Shown: positions 26,719 to 36,017 of the stretch, in pieces
Layout: each line of letters opens with the position of its first letter
Position numbering within the stretch: position 1 is the first letter of the stretch
NCBI RefSeq assembly: GCF_051379705.1
Contig: NZ_CP179868.1
Location: 1,240,001 to 1,304,000, forward strand
Source: Ekhidna sp051379705
GTDB lineage: Bacteria; Bacteroidota; Bacteroidia; Cytophagales; Cyclobacteriaceae
Reading direction: 5' to 3'
Length of the DNA: 64,000 bases
Program-made: the position numbers and the translations under genes
Notes under the pieces: generated by a model
Databases searched by the model: none
Seen by the model: the letters and a program-made list of their open reading frames with translations, nothing else
What the model was told of the DNA's origin: nothing

Positions 26719-27930
26719 TTATTCTCTACGAATGGCTTCCACCGGATCTAGCTTAGATGCTTTCATCGCCGGGTACGTACCAAAAACGATTCCGACCAAG
26801 ATGGAAACAGTCATAATGACTAAGAGTGTGTCCAGCGTGTAAGCCGCCTCGAAAGGCATTTTTGTCAAGTATTTCACGATTGGTACAGCGACCAATGTAA
26901 ATAACACTCCCAGAATTAATCCCAGGAAGCTACCGATGAAGCTGATGCTTAATGATTCTGAAAGAAACTGGATGACTATATCCTTCCGCTTGGCTCCAAC
27001 AGCCTTTCTCACCCCAATCTCAGCCGTACGCTCGGTCACGGAGATCAGCAATACATTCATTACTCCGATACCACCAACCAAGACAGAAATACCAACTATG
27101 AGTCCCATTATAATCCTGAAAACCAGAAAGCCCTGATTGGCTTGCTCTACCCGAAATCCATTAGTTACTACTCTAAAGTCTTCTGACTCATCCCCAAACT
27201 TGTCCTTCAAAAAGTCCTTCACCTGTTTTTCGACTTCAGGCACTTTCTCTACACTCGAAGCTATTAGGATTGCGCTTGGAGGTTTAGCTTCAAGCTTCTT
27301 ATCCGTAATCAGTGAAATCGGACAAAAAATCTCCAGATTTTCTGAAGGGGCATCAATAATACCCACAATGGTGTATTCTGTTCCTTTAAATGCAATCTTA
27401 CCAAGTGAAGATTCATTGGTCGTATCCAAGGCCATTGCCAGAGCGAGCTCTTGCGAAATTACCACATTAGGCAGCTGCTGATCCAAGTCATCCGATGAAA
27501 TAAATCTGCCTGCAACCTGCCTCAAGCGATCGTTCCATTTATCTAAAATACCTGTTAGTAGGACGCCTCTTTCGATCGTGTCATTCAGCTGAATAAATCC
27601 AGATTCTTGATACCTCAGGTAACCCTCCGCATTTGGCAGCTCTTTCATCATTTCTTTGAAAACAGAATAGTCAAAATACTCATACTCTGACTTTCGGACA
27701 TTAATATTATCCACTCGTTTGGTGGTGATCGTAGACACCATCACGCTCTCTAAAGAAGTAGTCTTAGAAATTTGCTCTTGCGCATACTTTTCCATTCCAT
27801 CGATCAGGGATAAAATGGCTACAAGAGCCCCAACCCCAATGACCATTCCTAAAACAGATAGGAGTGTGTGAAAAAGGTTACTCCGAGCATTATGAAATGC
27901 TGTTTTAAAGGTGTGGATAATGTTTAGCAT
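26719..27930 (-). CDS. MacB-type ABC transporter permease
   Basis: A 403-residue permease with one N-terminal TM helix (LFHTLLSVLGMVIGVGALVAILSLIDG), a MacB periplasmic core domain, and three C-terminal TM helices forming the FtsX fold (TERTAEIGVRKAVGAKRKDI; ending in PAMKASKLDPVEAIR). Such proteins work with a MacB-like ATPase in efflux or mechanotransmission across the envelope. No ATPase or adaptor gene lies next to it. tilS starts the same strand unit 30 bp upstream. Confidence 0.9.
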   Translation of the reverse strand: MLNIIHTFKTAFHNARSNLFHTLLSVLGMVIGVGALVAILSLIDGMEKYAQEQISKTTSLESVMVSTITTKRVDNINVRKSEYEYFDYSVFKEMMKELPNAEGYLRYQESGFIQLNDTIERGVLLTGILDKWNDRLRQVAGRFISSDDLDQQLPNVVISQELALAMALDTTNESSLGKIAFKGTEYTIVGIIDAPSENLEIFCPISLITDKKLEAKPPSAILIASSVEKVPEVEKQVKDFLKDKFGDESEDFRVVTNGFRVEQANQGFLVFRIIMGLIVGISVLVGGIGVMNVLLISVTERTAEIGVRKAVGAKRKDIVIQFLSESLSISFIGSFLGLILGVLFTLVAVPIVKYLTKMPFEAAYTLDTLLVIMTVSILVGIVFGTYPAMKASKLDPVEAIRRE

Positions 27931-27960
27931 ATAGTCACGATGATAATAAAACTAAAAATG

Positions 27961-29268
27961 TTACGCCTTGGGCTTCAAGAATGTAATTTTAATTATTTGT
28001 GCTGAGTCATCTGTGACCTTAAAAGCGTCAGATACACGCATATCGATAAGCCACGCAATGTGATCCTTACACTCCAAAACAAGGACTTCCTTTTTAATTG
28101 CAAGTGGCACTTTTTCATCGATAAGGTAATCGCTTATCTTCTTTTCACCCGTCATCCCAAATGGCTGAAACCTATCTCCCTTATGCCATGACCGAACCAA
28201 CAAGGGAAACTTAAGTTTCCTGATATCAAAATAAGCGATGTGTGATGCTCCAAATACCACATCTTCTTTCCCTACCTGCTCAACTAGCATTTTTTCATTT
28301 CCTATCTCATACTCACCCGGAGAATCGATCCAAACCTCTACTTTTTTGCTCTCATCCTTATCAATGAAGAGTGTACTTCGATCCATTGTAATCAGCCAAT
28401 CATGTACAGGAAAGCTTCTTCCAGATTTTCCAAATGCATCGTATATCTCTTTTGCTGTTGTATAGTTTACACCAAAAGGTGTAAGTAACTCAGCTAACAC
28501 TAGTTCATCAGAAGAATTACTTAACCAACTTAGATCTAATTGAAATCCATTACTTCGTTTTGCCAAAAATGTCTTTCTGATTTCCTCCGTCCGCATATCG
28601 ACAATCTCTGAAGCATAACTCAATCGCTCAGTGGTCAAACCAAAAGTTTTAAATAAGGAAGGATTGAGTTTTAGCAACTCCGGCACAACATCGTGCCTGA
28701 TTAAATTCCGATCATAATCTGTTTTTGAGTTGCTCGAGTCCTCGCGCCATTCCAGATCTTGTTGCATGGCAAAATCATGGAGCCTTTGCTTGTCTGCAAA
28801 CAATAGCGGCCTGATTACATTCTCATTTTTAACAGAAATTCCAGACATTCCTTTAATTCCCGTTCCACGCGTGAGATTAATTAAGATCGTTTCCAGAGAA
28901 TCACTCAAATGATGCGCGGTAGCCACTTTATCATAGTTGTGTTCTAAGGCCAGCTCAGTAAACCATTCATACCTGGCATTTCTTGCTTCCAATTGAACTG
29001 AGCCAGTAATTTCAATGGCTTTGGCATGACAGCTTATATCTTGCTTATCCGCCCAATCCATAACAAATGCCTCATCACCATCAGACTCATCACCTCTCAA
29101 TCCATAATTGCAATGTGCAATAGCGATCGGTATTTTTTCCTTCAAAAAGAGGTGAGCCATGACCATCGAATCCAAACCTCCGCTCACTGCCAACAGCACT
29201 TTTTCGCCTTTCTTTACCAAATCATTCGTTAGAATGAAATCATGGAACTGTTTTTGTAAAGATTGCAC
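27961..29268 (-). CDS. tilS: tRNA(Ile)-lysidine synthetase
   Basis: TilS attaches lysine to C34 of the tRNA-Ile that reads AUA, an essential modification. The N-terminal PP-loop SGGLDS is at residues 29-34, with HCNYGLRGDESDGDE and AHHLSDSLETILINL following, all hallmarks of the family. A C-terminal TilS domain (HKGDRFQPFGMTGEKKISDYLID) is complete. The length of 435 aa is normal. It is divergent from the OstA-like gene with only 24 bp between the two start codons. Confidence 0.96.
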   Translation of the reverse strand: MQSLQKQFHDFILTNDLVKKGEKVLLAVSGGLDSMVMAHLFLKEKIPIAIAHCNYGLRGDESDGDEAFVMDWADKQDISCHAKAIEITGSVQLEARNARYEWFTELALEHNYDKVATAHHLSDSLETILINLTRGTGIKGMSGISVKNENVIRPLLFADKQRLHDFAMQQDLEWREDSSNSKTDYDRNLIRHDVVPELLKLNPSLFKTFGLTTERLSYASEIVDMRTEEIRKTFLAKRSNGFQLDLSWLSNSSDELVLAELLTPFGVNYTTAKEIYDAFGKSGRSFPVHDWLITMDRSTLFIDKDESKKVEVWIDSPGEYEIGNEKMLVEQVGKEDVVFGASHIAYFDIRKLKFPLLVRSWHKGDRFQPFGMTGEKKISDYLIDEKVPLAIKKEVLVLECKDHIAWLIDMRVSDAFKVTDDSAQIIKITFLKPKA

Positions 29269-29280
29269 GACTTGATCAGT

Positions 29281-29288
29281 TAATTTTG
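29281..29288 (+). promoter_or_regulatory. -7 promoter box of the OstA-like gene
   Basis: TAATTTTG matches TAnnTTTG exactly and ends 4 nt before the ATG at 29293. A TTTG lies at 29253-29256, a slightly long 24 bp upstream. The geometry implies a leaderless transcript. Confidence 0.5.
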
Positions 29289-29292
29289 CGAA

Positions 29293-30927
29293 ATGCGGAA
29301 GTTAATCCAAACCATTTTTGTTTTCATTATTCTATTCACGACAATGAGCGCCCAGGCTCAAAAAATAGATCGAATAAAATACAAAGCTGATGATTTATTT
29401 GAATTTCGGAAAAATGGAGAAAAAATTCGCCGACTAATCGGTAATGTGGTTTTTGTACAAGAAACATCAACTATGTACTGTGACAGCTCTTATTACTACG
29501 TGAAAGACAATGTGATGGAAGCGTTCGGTCGGGTGAAAATTGTGGACGACTCTGTGACGATTACTTCAAAAAAGCTGATTTATAATGGTCAGGACCGCAC
29601 ATCAAAACTCAGAGAAAATGTGGTGTATACCAAAGGCGATCAACGTCTAACCACAGAATTCCTGGACTATCACATGGATACGGAAGTGGGTCAATATTTT
29701 AATGGCGGAAAATTGAAAGACTCAGTAAACGTCCTTACCAGCCAATCTGGCTACTATTATGGACTTCAGAAGTATGCGATGTTTTACAGTGACGTGGTAC
29801 TTACAGCGCCCGATTATGTCTTAAAATCCGACACCCTTAGATACAACACGGTTCCCAAAATTGCCATCACAGAAGGAAAAACCACCATCATTACAGAAGA
29901 TGAATCAATCCTTCATTCCAAAGGAGGAACCTTTAGAACACGCATAGAACAGTCTGAATTTGTAGACGGAACAGTAGAAACCATTGATTATTACATGGAA
30001 GGCGATGAGCTGTTTTTTGACGACCTCAGAAAGTATTATGATGCTGCAGGCAATGTGAAGCTTACTGCTAAAAATGAAGACATTGTGATCACCGGTGATT
30101 ATGGATATTCTGACAAAAACAACGGTGTGAGTAAGGTGTATGGAAATGCGTTGATGCGACGTTTCTTGCAAAAAGACACCTTGTATGTTGCTGCAGACAC
30201 TTTGGTTTCTATAGAAAGTGAGTACGATTCAGCCAAAAGAATTCTTGCCTATCATAACGTAAGGATTTGGAAAAGTAATCTTCAAGGTCTGTCCGATTCT
30301 GCATCCTATTACCTGCACGACTCCCTTTTATACTTTTATGAAGATCCCATTTTCTGGAATCTCAACAATCAGTTGGAAGGCGATACAATAGTTATGGAAG
30401 TAACTGAAAAAGAGATAAAAAATATGTCTCTGCTTCAACGAGCATTTTTGACAACTGAGGATACCATACAGAACTATAATCAAATAAAGGGTCGGACAAT
30501 GAATGCGATTTTTGAAGCTTCAAAAATCGACCGAATCTATGTTAATGGTAATGGCGAAAGTATTTACTATGTACTTGACGAAAACGACCCGAACAATATT
30601 TTCACACTCGGGATGAATCGAATCCTCTGCAGTGATATGACCATTAGGTTTAAAAATGAAAAGCTGGATAATATTTCATTCTACAAAAAACCTGAAGCTC
30701 GATTCATACCTCCGCATGAATTAACGCCAGATGTACAAAAACTAGATGGGTTTGAGTGGCGTGGCGACAAAAGACCTGAACTAAAGGATCTTCTTACAGA
30801 TGTGATAATTGGTCCATCTCTACCGGAAAAATCAACAAAACCGATCCCAGACCAGGAAATTAATCTAAAAAGTAAGTCAAAAAAGAACCTCAAAACGTTA
30901 AAAACCCTTAAAGGCGAGGGTGAATGA
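29293..30927 (+). CDS. OstA-like / LptA-fold periplasmic protein
   Basis: A 544-residue exported protein: signal peptide MRKLIQTIFVFIILFTTMSAQA, then repeated OstA/LptA beta-jellyroll segments (for example TSTMYCDSSYYYVKDNVMEAFG and YDAAGNVKLTAKNEDIVITG). LptA-type domains form the periplasmic bridge for lipopolysaccharide transport; in Bacteroidota these longer OstA-like proteins are the usual candidates. The last 35 residues are Lys-rich. It heads the run with bamD and rpoZ, as commonly seen in this phylum, consistent with outer-membrane biogenesis. Confidence 0.85.
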   Translation: MRKLIQTIFVFIILFTTMSAQAQKIDRIKYKADDLFEFRKNGEKIRRLIGNVVFVQETSTMYCDSSYYYVKDNVMEAFGRVKIVDDSVTITSKKLIYNGQDRTSKLRENVVYTKGDQRLTTEFLDYHMDTEVGQYFNGGKLKDSVNVLTSQSGYYYGLQKYAMFYSDVVLTAPDYVLKSDTLRYNTVPKIAITEGKTTIITEDESILHSKGGTFRTRIEQSEFVDGTVETIDYYMEGDELFFDDLRKYYDAAGNVKLTAKNEDIVITGDYGYSDKNNGVSKVYGNALMRRFLQKDTLYVAADTLVSIESEYDSAKRILAYHNVRIWKSNLQGLSDSASYYLHDSLLYFYEDPIFWNLNNQLEGDTIVMEVTEKEIKNMSLLQRAFLTTEDTIQNYNQIKGRTMNAIFEASKIDRIYVNGNGESIYYVLDENDPNNIFTLGMNRILCSDMTIRFKNEKLDNISFYKKPEARFIPPHELTPDVQKLDGFEWRGDKRPELKDLLTDVIIGPSLPEKSTKPIPDQEINLKSKSKKNLKTLKTLKGEGE

Positions 30928-30961
30928 TTGAGTCCTTGTTTCCGTTTAAGGTATAAGTCCT

Positions 30962-30969
30962 TAGTTTTG
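30962..30969 (+). promoter_or_regulatory. -7 promoter box of bamD
   Basis: TAGTTTTG fits TAnnTTTG and lies 18 nt before the bamD ATG. A TTG at 30936-30938 is 23 bp upstream as a possible -33 element. Confidence 0.5.
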
Positions 30970-30987
30970 CCGACCTATTAAAAAATT

Positions 30988-31794
30988 ATGAGGGAAATTC
31001 GAATACTTTTCTTACTTATCATAGCCGTGAGTGTAGCTGGCTGTAGCAAGTTTCGTAAGATTCAAAAAAGTGGAGATTGGAAAGTGAAGTACGAAGCTGC
31101 ACTTGAATATTATGAAAAGGAAGATTATCACCGAACCATCCTCCTTTTAGAAGATATTCTTCCAATTATTCGCGGAACAGAAGAGGCCGAACTTGGCAAT
31201 TTTTACCTTTCGTATAGCTATTATTATCAAAAGCAATACATCCTGAGTGCGCACCACTTCAATGAGTTTGTAAGAATATATGGTCGGTCAGAATATGTAA
31301 TGGAAGCTGCCTATATGCATGCATACTCACTCTATTTACAGTCACCCGATTATCAGCTGGATCAAACTGTGACTTATGAGGCCGTGACAGCCATGCAAAA
31401 GTTCATCAATAAATATCCGGCTTCAGACTATGCTCCGGAGGCTGATCGCATCATTGATGATATGCAGCAAAAACTTGAGAAAAAAGCCTACGAACAATGC
31501 AAACTCTATTACAAGCTAAGAAGATATAAGGCTGCTTTGGTGGTATATGACAACTTTTCAAAAGATTTTCCAGATTCAGACTACAATGAAGAGGTAGACT
31601 ATCTGGAGATAGAAACATCTTATGATTACGCCAAGGCAAGTATAGAAAAGAGGCAAGAGGAGCGTTACAAAAACACAGTGGATTTCTACCTTTCTTTCCT
31701 GGAAAAATATCCAAGCAGCAAATATTTAAAAGATGCAGAGAAGATTTATGGTGATTGCATCGAAGAAATAACTAAATTTGCCGATTCAAATTAA
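30988..31794 (+). CDS. bamD: Outer-membrane assembly lipoprotein BamD
   Basis: A 268-residue TPR lipoprotein of the BAM complex, which inserts beta-barrel proteins into the outer membrane. The lipobox (VAGC) gives lipidated Cys19. TPR-like helical hairpins fill the rest (YYEKEDYHRTILLLEDI, LSYSYYYQKQYILSAHHF, NKYPASDYAPEADRI). The form, including the shorter N-terminus and the final 'FLEKYPSSKYLKDAEKIY', is typical of Bacteroidota BamD. rpoZ begins 10 bp later. Confidence 0.92.
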   Translation: MREIRILFLLIIAVSVAGCSKFRKIQKSGDWKVKYEAALEYYEKEDYHRTILLLEDILPIIRGTEEAELGNFYLSYSYYYQKQYILSAHHFNEFVRIYGRSEYVMEAAYMHAYSLYLQSPDYQLDQTVTYEAVTAMQKFINKYPASDYAPEADRIIDDMQQKLEKKAYEQCKLYYKLRRYKAALVVYDNFSKDFPDSDYNEEVDYLEIETSYDYAKASIEKRQEERYKNTVDFYLSFLEKYPSSKYLKDAEKIYGDCIEEITKFADSN

Positions 31795-31804
31795 AAAGAA
31801 CGAA

Positions 31805-32137
31805 ATGCAGCATATAATTTCCTCACTTATTACGAGAGACAACCAGGACATCTTAGAGCCTACCGGCAATTTGTATGAGTCTTTGGTAATCATCGCTAAG
31901 AGAGCAAGACAAATCAGCGCAAATCAAAAAGAAGAGCTGAATTCTAAGCTTGCTGAATTCGCTTCTTCAGTGGATAATTTGGAAGAAATCTTTGAAAACA
32001 GAGAGCAAATTGAAATCTCTAAATTCTATGAGCGTATGCCAAAACCAACTACTTCGGCAATTGAAGAGTTTTTGAATGGCGAGCTTAATTTCAGATTACC
32101 TGAAGAAGAAGACGAGTCTAGTTCGGATTTAGCATAA
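31805..32137 (+). CDS. rpoZ: RNA polymerase omega subunit (Bacteroidota type)
   Basis: A 110-residue protein with the pattern of Bacteroidota omega: TGNLYESLVIIAKRARQIS near the N-terminus, LNSKLAEFASSVDNLEEIFENREQIEISKFYE in the middle, and an acidic tail. Omega stabilises the beta-prime subunit in the RNA polymerase core. The frame is open to 31778, but the extra nine residues would overlap bamD, so ATG 31805 (MQHIISSLIT) is preferred. coaBC starts 10 bp downstream. Confidence 0.92.
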   Translation: MQHIISSLITRDNQDILEPTGNLYESLVIIAKRARQISANQKEELNSKLAEFASSVDNLEEIFENREQIEISKFYERMPKPTTSAIEEFLNGELNFRLPEEEDESSSDLA

Positions 32138-32147
32138 ATTAGTCGCC

Positions 32148-33338
32148 ATGTTGGCGGGTAAAAAAATATTATTAGCGGTTTGTGGTTCGATAGCGGCCTA
32201 TAAAACCGCTTTTTTTGTGCGCCTTTTGGTAAAAGAAGGTGCCGAAGTAAAGGTGATAATGACCGAAAGCGCAAAGGACTTTATCACTCCTCTAACCTTA
32301 GCCACTCTTTCCAAAAACCCGGTCCACTCAGAATACTTTGACAAAGCCAGCGGAGAATGGCATAATCATGTAGAGCTCGGAATGTGGGCAGATTTAATGC
32401 TTATTGCCCCACTCAGTGCTAACACACTAGGAAAGATGGCCAACGGCATCTGTGATAACCTCTTGCTGGCTACTTACCTTTCTGCCAAATGTCCTGTTAT
32501 GGTTGCACCTGCAATGGATCTGGACATGTACCAACATCCGACTACCTTGGAGAACCTCCGCAAACTTCAAACTTTTGGAAACGAGGTAATAGAGGCTCGT
32601 GATGGTGAATTGGCCAGTGGACTCTCGGGCCAAGGTCGAATGGCAGAGCCGGAAGAGTTACTCGAACTCGTAAAAAAAAAGTTCATTAATGCAGCAGCCC
32701 TAAAAGGCAAGCGCGTTCTTATCACTTCAGGCCCCACTTTTGAAGCGATTGATCCCGTTCGGTTTATTGGCAACCACTCTTCAGGGAAGATGGGCACTGC
32801 CATCGCCAAAGCATTTCAAAAGGTCGGCGCCACGATAACCATGGTCTCCGGTCCCGCTGCACATTTTCCCCAGCATGGCAAATTGATCAAAGTATCCTCC
32901 GCCAATGAGATGCTGGCTGAAACCGAAAAACTACATGGAGAAGCTGATATTGTGGTTTTTTCGGCTGCCGTTTCAGATTATCGTCCCGAAAATCCAGCCA
33001 AAGACAAAATCAAGAAAAAGGAAAATACGCTTCAGGTCAACCTGATTAAGAATCCCGACATTGCCGCAGAACTTGGCAAAAAGAAGAAAAAACAATTCCA
33101 TATCGGGTTTGCCTTAGAAACTAACCATGAAGAGGTCAACGCAAAAGAGAAACTAAAAAAGAAAAATTTCGACCTGATCGTGCTGAACTCACTCAATGAT
33201 AAAGGCGCAGGATTTCAGCAAGACACCAACAAGGTTACGTTCTTTGATAAGAACAATAACGAGCACAAATTTGAGTTGAAAAGTAAGACCGAAGTGGCGC
33301 AAGACATTGTTGATTATGTCATAAAAAATCTCAAATGA
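32148..33338 (+). CDS. coaBC: Bifunctional phosphopantothenoylcysteine decarboxylase / phosphopantothenate-cysteine ligase
   Basis: CoaBC carries out two consecutive steps of coenzyme A synthesis. The N-terminal flavoprotein CoaC half (1-180) shows GSIAAYKTAFFVRLL, the catalytic His region HNHVELG, and APAMDLDMY. The C-terminal CoaB half begins GKRVLITSGPTFEAIDPVR with NHSSGKMG and SDYRPENPAKDKIKK. The length of 396 aa is standard. The stop overlaps the next start by 4 bp (ATGA). Confidence 0.96.
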   Translation: MLAGKKILLAVCGSIAAYKTAFFVRLLVKEGAEVKVIMTESAKDFITPLTLATLSKNPVHSEYFDKASGEWHNHVELGMWADLMLIAPLSANTLGKMANGICDNLLLATYLSAKCPVMVAPAMDLDMYQHPTTLENLRKLQTFGNEVIEARDGELASGLSGQGRMAEPEELLELVKKKFINAAALKGKRVLITSGPTFEAIDPVRFIGNHSSGKMGTAIAKAFQKVGATITMVSGPAAHFPQHGKLIKVSSANEMLAETEKLHGEADIVVFSAAVSDYRPENPAKDKIKKKENTLQVNLIKNPDIAAELGKKKKKQFHIGFALETNHEEVNAKEKLKKKNFDLIVLNSLNDKGAGFQQDTNKVTFFDKNNNEHKFELKSKTEVAQDIVDYVIKNLK

Positions 33339-34222
33339 AAACTCTTGGACTTGTTCTCGTATTCCTAACCAGTATTTCTTTCGCGCAAGAGCTCAACTGT
33401 CGGGTAATTGTAAATGCTCAACAAGTGCAAACCACAGAACGCGCAGTATTTGCTGAGATGGAAACAGAATTTGCCCAATTCCTAAACACGACCAAATGGA
33501 CAAACGATACCTTTGAAGAAGAGGAAGTAATTAACTGTAACCTGGTAATTACCATCTCTGATATGCCCAGTGTGGGCGTGTTCAAAGCTTCCGTTCAGGT
33601 TCTTTCCAGTCGTGCTGTTTATGGTTCCGGATATGAAACCGTAATAATGAATTTTGCAGATCGAGATTGGGACTTTGAGTATGTACAATCGCAACCACTC
33701 AGGTTTAATGAAAATATCTTCACAAGTAATATCACCTCCATGCTGGCTTATTATGCCTACATGATCATTGGCTTTGATTACGATACATTTTCTGAACTGG
33801 GAGGAACTCCGCATTTTGAAAATGCATTTAAAATTGTCAACAATGCCCAACAAACAAGTTATAATGGATGGCAACAATTCAACAGCGTGAGAAACCGATA
33901 CTGGTTAGTAGAAAATGTACAAAATCCACAACTAGAGCCTATTAGAAAAGCGTTATATAAATACCACAGAAATGGACTCGACATCATTACAGAAGATCGT
34001 CAGCAAACTGAAAAGATGATACTTGAAGCACTTTCAGATATACAGCGAGCAAATAGAGCACGTCCCAGATCTATCTTGACTATAAGTTTTATGGATGCCA
34101 AGTCTGGCGAACTCCTGCAATTGTTTTCAGAATCAAGCCTGGCTACACGTAGACAGGCTTACAACTTACTTAGCAATATTGATCCGTCAAGAACCGACGA
34201 ATATAAGTCGTTGATTGAGTAG
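33335..34222 (+). CDS. DUF4835 family exported protein (PorD-like)
   Basis: A 295-residue periplasmic protein with signal peptide MKTLGLVLVFLTSISFA, followed by ELNCRVIVNAQQVQTTERAVF, the standard opening of DUF4835. Other matching stretches are DYDTFSELGGTPHFENAF and RNRYWLVENVQNP. The family is Bacteroidota-specific, usually lies between coaBC and recN exactly as here, and has been linked to the type IX secretion system under the name PorD; that link is from memory and not shown by this window. Confidence 0.88.
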   Translation: MKTLGLVLVFLTSISFAQELNCRVIVNAQQVQTTERAVFAEMETEFAQFLNTTKWTNDTFEEEEVINCNLVITISDMPSVGVFKASVQVLSSRAVYGSGYETVIMNFADRDWDFEYVQSQPLRFNENIFTSNITSMLAYYAYMIIGFDYDTFSELGGTPHFENAFKIVNNAQQTSYNGWQQFNSVRNRYWLVENVQNPQLEPIRKALYKYHRNGLDIITEDRQQTEKMILEALSDIQRANRARPRSILTISFMDAKSGELLQLFSESSLATRRQAYNLLSNIDPSRTDEYKSLIE

Positions 34223-34229
34223 TCTCTGA

Positions 34230-34237
34230 TATCTTTG
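34230..34237 (+). promoter_or_regulatory. -7 promoter box of recN
   Basis: TATCTTTG is a perfect TAnnTTTG match, 11 nt before the recN ATG. A TTG lies 16 bp upstream (34211-34213), slightly close for a -33 element. Confidence 0.5.
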
Positions 34238-34248
34238 TTACTCATAAT

Positions 34249-35901
34249 ATGATCAAGTCGCTCCAGATAAAAAACTATGCTCTCATTCAGGAGTTGGAAA
34301 TGTCTCCTTCTCCAAATCTCAATATTATCACTGGAGAGACCGGAGCAGGTAAATCCATTATGCTGGGAGCTGTTGGCCTATTGCTTGGCAAGAGAGCAGA
34401 CACGAAGGTCCTCCTCGATGAAAATCAAAAATGTATTGTGGAAGGCACCTTCGATATTTCCTCCTACACGCTGAAGAAAATATTTGAAGAAGAAGATCTG
34501 GATTACGAAACCGAATGCGTCATCCGACGTGAGATTAGTCCTGCCGGAAAATCTCGCGCTTTTGTAAATGACACTCCCACAAATCTTTCAGCACTTAAGG
34601 CGATTGGTGAAAAATTGATGGATGTTCATTCCCAACATGAATCACTCCAATTGGGAAACAACACCTATCAACTCAATGCACTCGACGCATTCGCATCCCA
34701 CCCAGAGTTGATTTCCAGCTATAAGGGATCCTTTCAAAACTATTCTCAAGCAAAGAAAGAGCTGAGCAGGCTTGAATCCCTTGCTTCGCAAAGTGCAGAG
34801 GACGCAGACTACAAACAGTTTTTACTCAACGAACTTTCAGAAGCACAACTCGATGATTTAAACCAGGAAGAACTGGAAAATGAGCTTGAGGTTTTAGAAA
34901 ATGCAGAAGACATCAAACTCAAGCTCTCGCAAATTACCCATATGCTTGATGAATCTGAGGTGGCAATTCTTCAGCAATTGACAGAGTCTAAATCCTTGAT
35001 TAATACGCTTTCGTCATTTTCGAAGGAACTTGAGGAACTAAGCAACAGGCTGGATAGCACTTCAATTGAGTTGACAGACATTTTAGCTGAAATGCAGCGG
35101 GTACAAGACAAGGTAGAACACGACCCTGAAAAAATCCAGGAACTGAAAGATCGTATCGATCTATTGTTCAGATTACAAAAAAAACACAGTGTTTTGACTG
35201 TCTCTGAGTTAATAGAAATTCGCAATGATCTGGACAAGAGCCTGAGTCAGGTAGCCAATCTTGATAGCGACATAGCTAAGGCAAAAGCTGAACTTGCAAA
35301 GACAGAGAAAGCCATGCTCCAACATGCCGAAAAGCTCACTGAATCCAGAAAGCTCTTTGCGCTCAATTTTGCTGACGAAATTGAAAAAATCATCCATCAA
35401 ATCGGTATCGATAACGGTACCGTTGAGATTAAGATCAAGCAGATAGAGCCTGCAGCAAATGGATTGGATGAGATTGAGATGCACTTCAGTGCCAACAAAG
35501 GAATAAAGCCACAGGAGCTCAAAGAAGTAGCTTCCGGTGGTGAATTCTCACGATTGATTTTTGCGGTGAAATACCTCATAGCTGACAAAACCGCTATGCC
35601 GACCATCATATTTGATGAAATTGACACTGGTGTTTCGGGCGAAGTAGCGCTTCAGATGATCCGTATGATGAAAGAAATGTCCAGGAATCACCAAGTGATC
35701 AGCATCAGCCATCTTCCCCAGTTTGCTGCCGGAGGAAACGCACACTACTATGTCTACAAAGATCACAGCTCCGACCGCTCTGTCAGCCGCATTAAACGTC
35801 TGGCCGATCAAGACAGAATAACCGAAATCGCTAAGATGATCGGTGGTGAAAACCCGGGCGCTTCTGCCATGGAAAGTGCCAAGGAGTTGTTGCAGCTTTA
35901 A
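34249..35901 (+). CDS. recN: DNA repair protein RecN
   Basis: An SMC-like ATPase of 550 aa acting in double-strand-break repair. The Walker A motif GETGAGKS is at residues 29-36, and DVHSQHESLQLG follows. Long coiled-coil arms occupy about 155-365, and the C-terminal half has the signature SGGEFSRL followed by the Walker B segment PTIIFDEIDTGVSGEVA and the ISHLPQFAA motif. All parts are intact. Confidence 0.96.
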   Translation: MIKSLQIKNYALIQELEMSPSPNLNIITGETGAGKSIMLGAVGLLLGKRADTKVLLDENQKCIVEGTFDISSYTLKKIFEEEDLDYETECVIRREISPAGKSRAFVNDTPTNLSALKAIGEKLMDVHSQHESLQLGNNTYQLNALDAFASHPELISSYKGSFQNYSQAKKELSRLESLASQSAEDADYKQFLLNELSEAQLDDLNQEELENELEVLENAEDIKLKLSQITHMLDESEVAILQQLTESKSLINTLSSFSKELEELSNRLDSTSIELTDILAEMQRVQDKVEHDPEKIQELKDRIDLLFRLQKKHSVLTVSELIEIRNDLDKSLSQVANLDSDIAKAKAELAKTEKAMLQHAEKLTESRKLFALNFADEIEKIIHQIGIDNGTVEIKIKQIEPAANGLDEIEMHFSANKGIKPQELKEVASGGEFSRLIFAVKYLIADKTAMPTIIFDEIDTGVSGEVALQMIRMMKEMSRNHQVISISHLPQFAAGGNAHYYVYKDHSSDRSVSRIKRLADQDRITEIAKMIGGENPGASAMESAKELLQL

Positions 35902-35920
35902 TCAAATCCTAATTTTGGCC

Positions 35921-35991
35921 TCACCCTGAATTTATTTCAGCGTCTGTTCATACTAAGATATATTTGAATTCTGAATGAAGTTCAGAATGAC
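35921..35991. repeat. Pair of REP-like palindromic elements upstream of fabI
   Basis: Two short hairpin elements lie 19 bp apart in opposite orientation: one at 35921-35946 with core CCCTGAATTTATTTCAGCG, one at 35966-35991 with core ATTCTGAATGAAGTTCAGAAT. Both resemble the widely scattered 'CATTCTGAAC..GTTCAGAATC' intergenic repeats seen in many bacterial genomes. Confidence 0.65.
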
Positions 35992-36017
35992 TATCAATTA
36001 AGAATAATCAAAAAACT

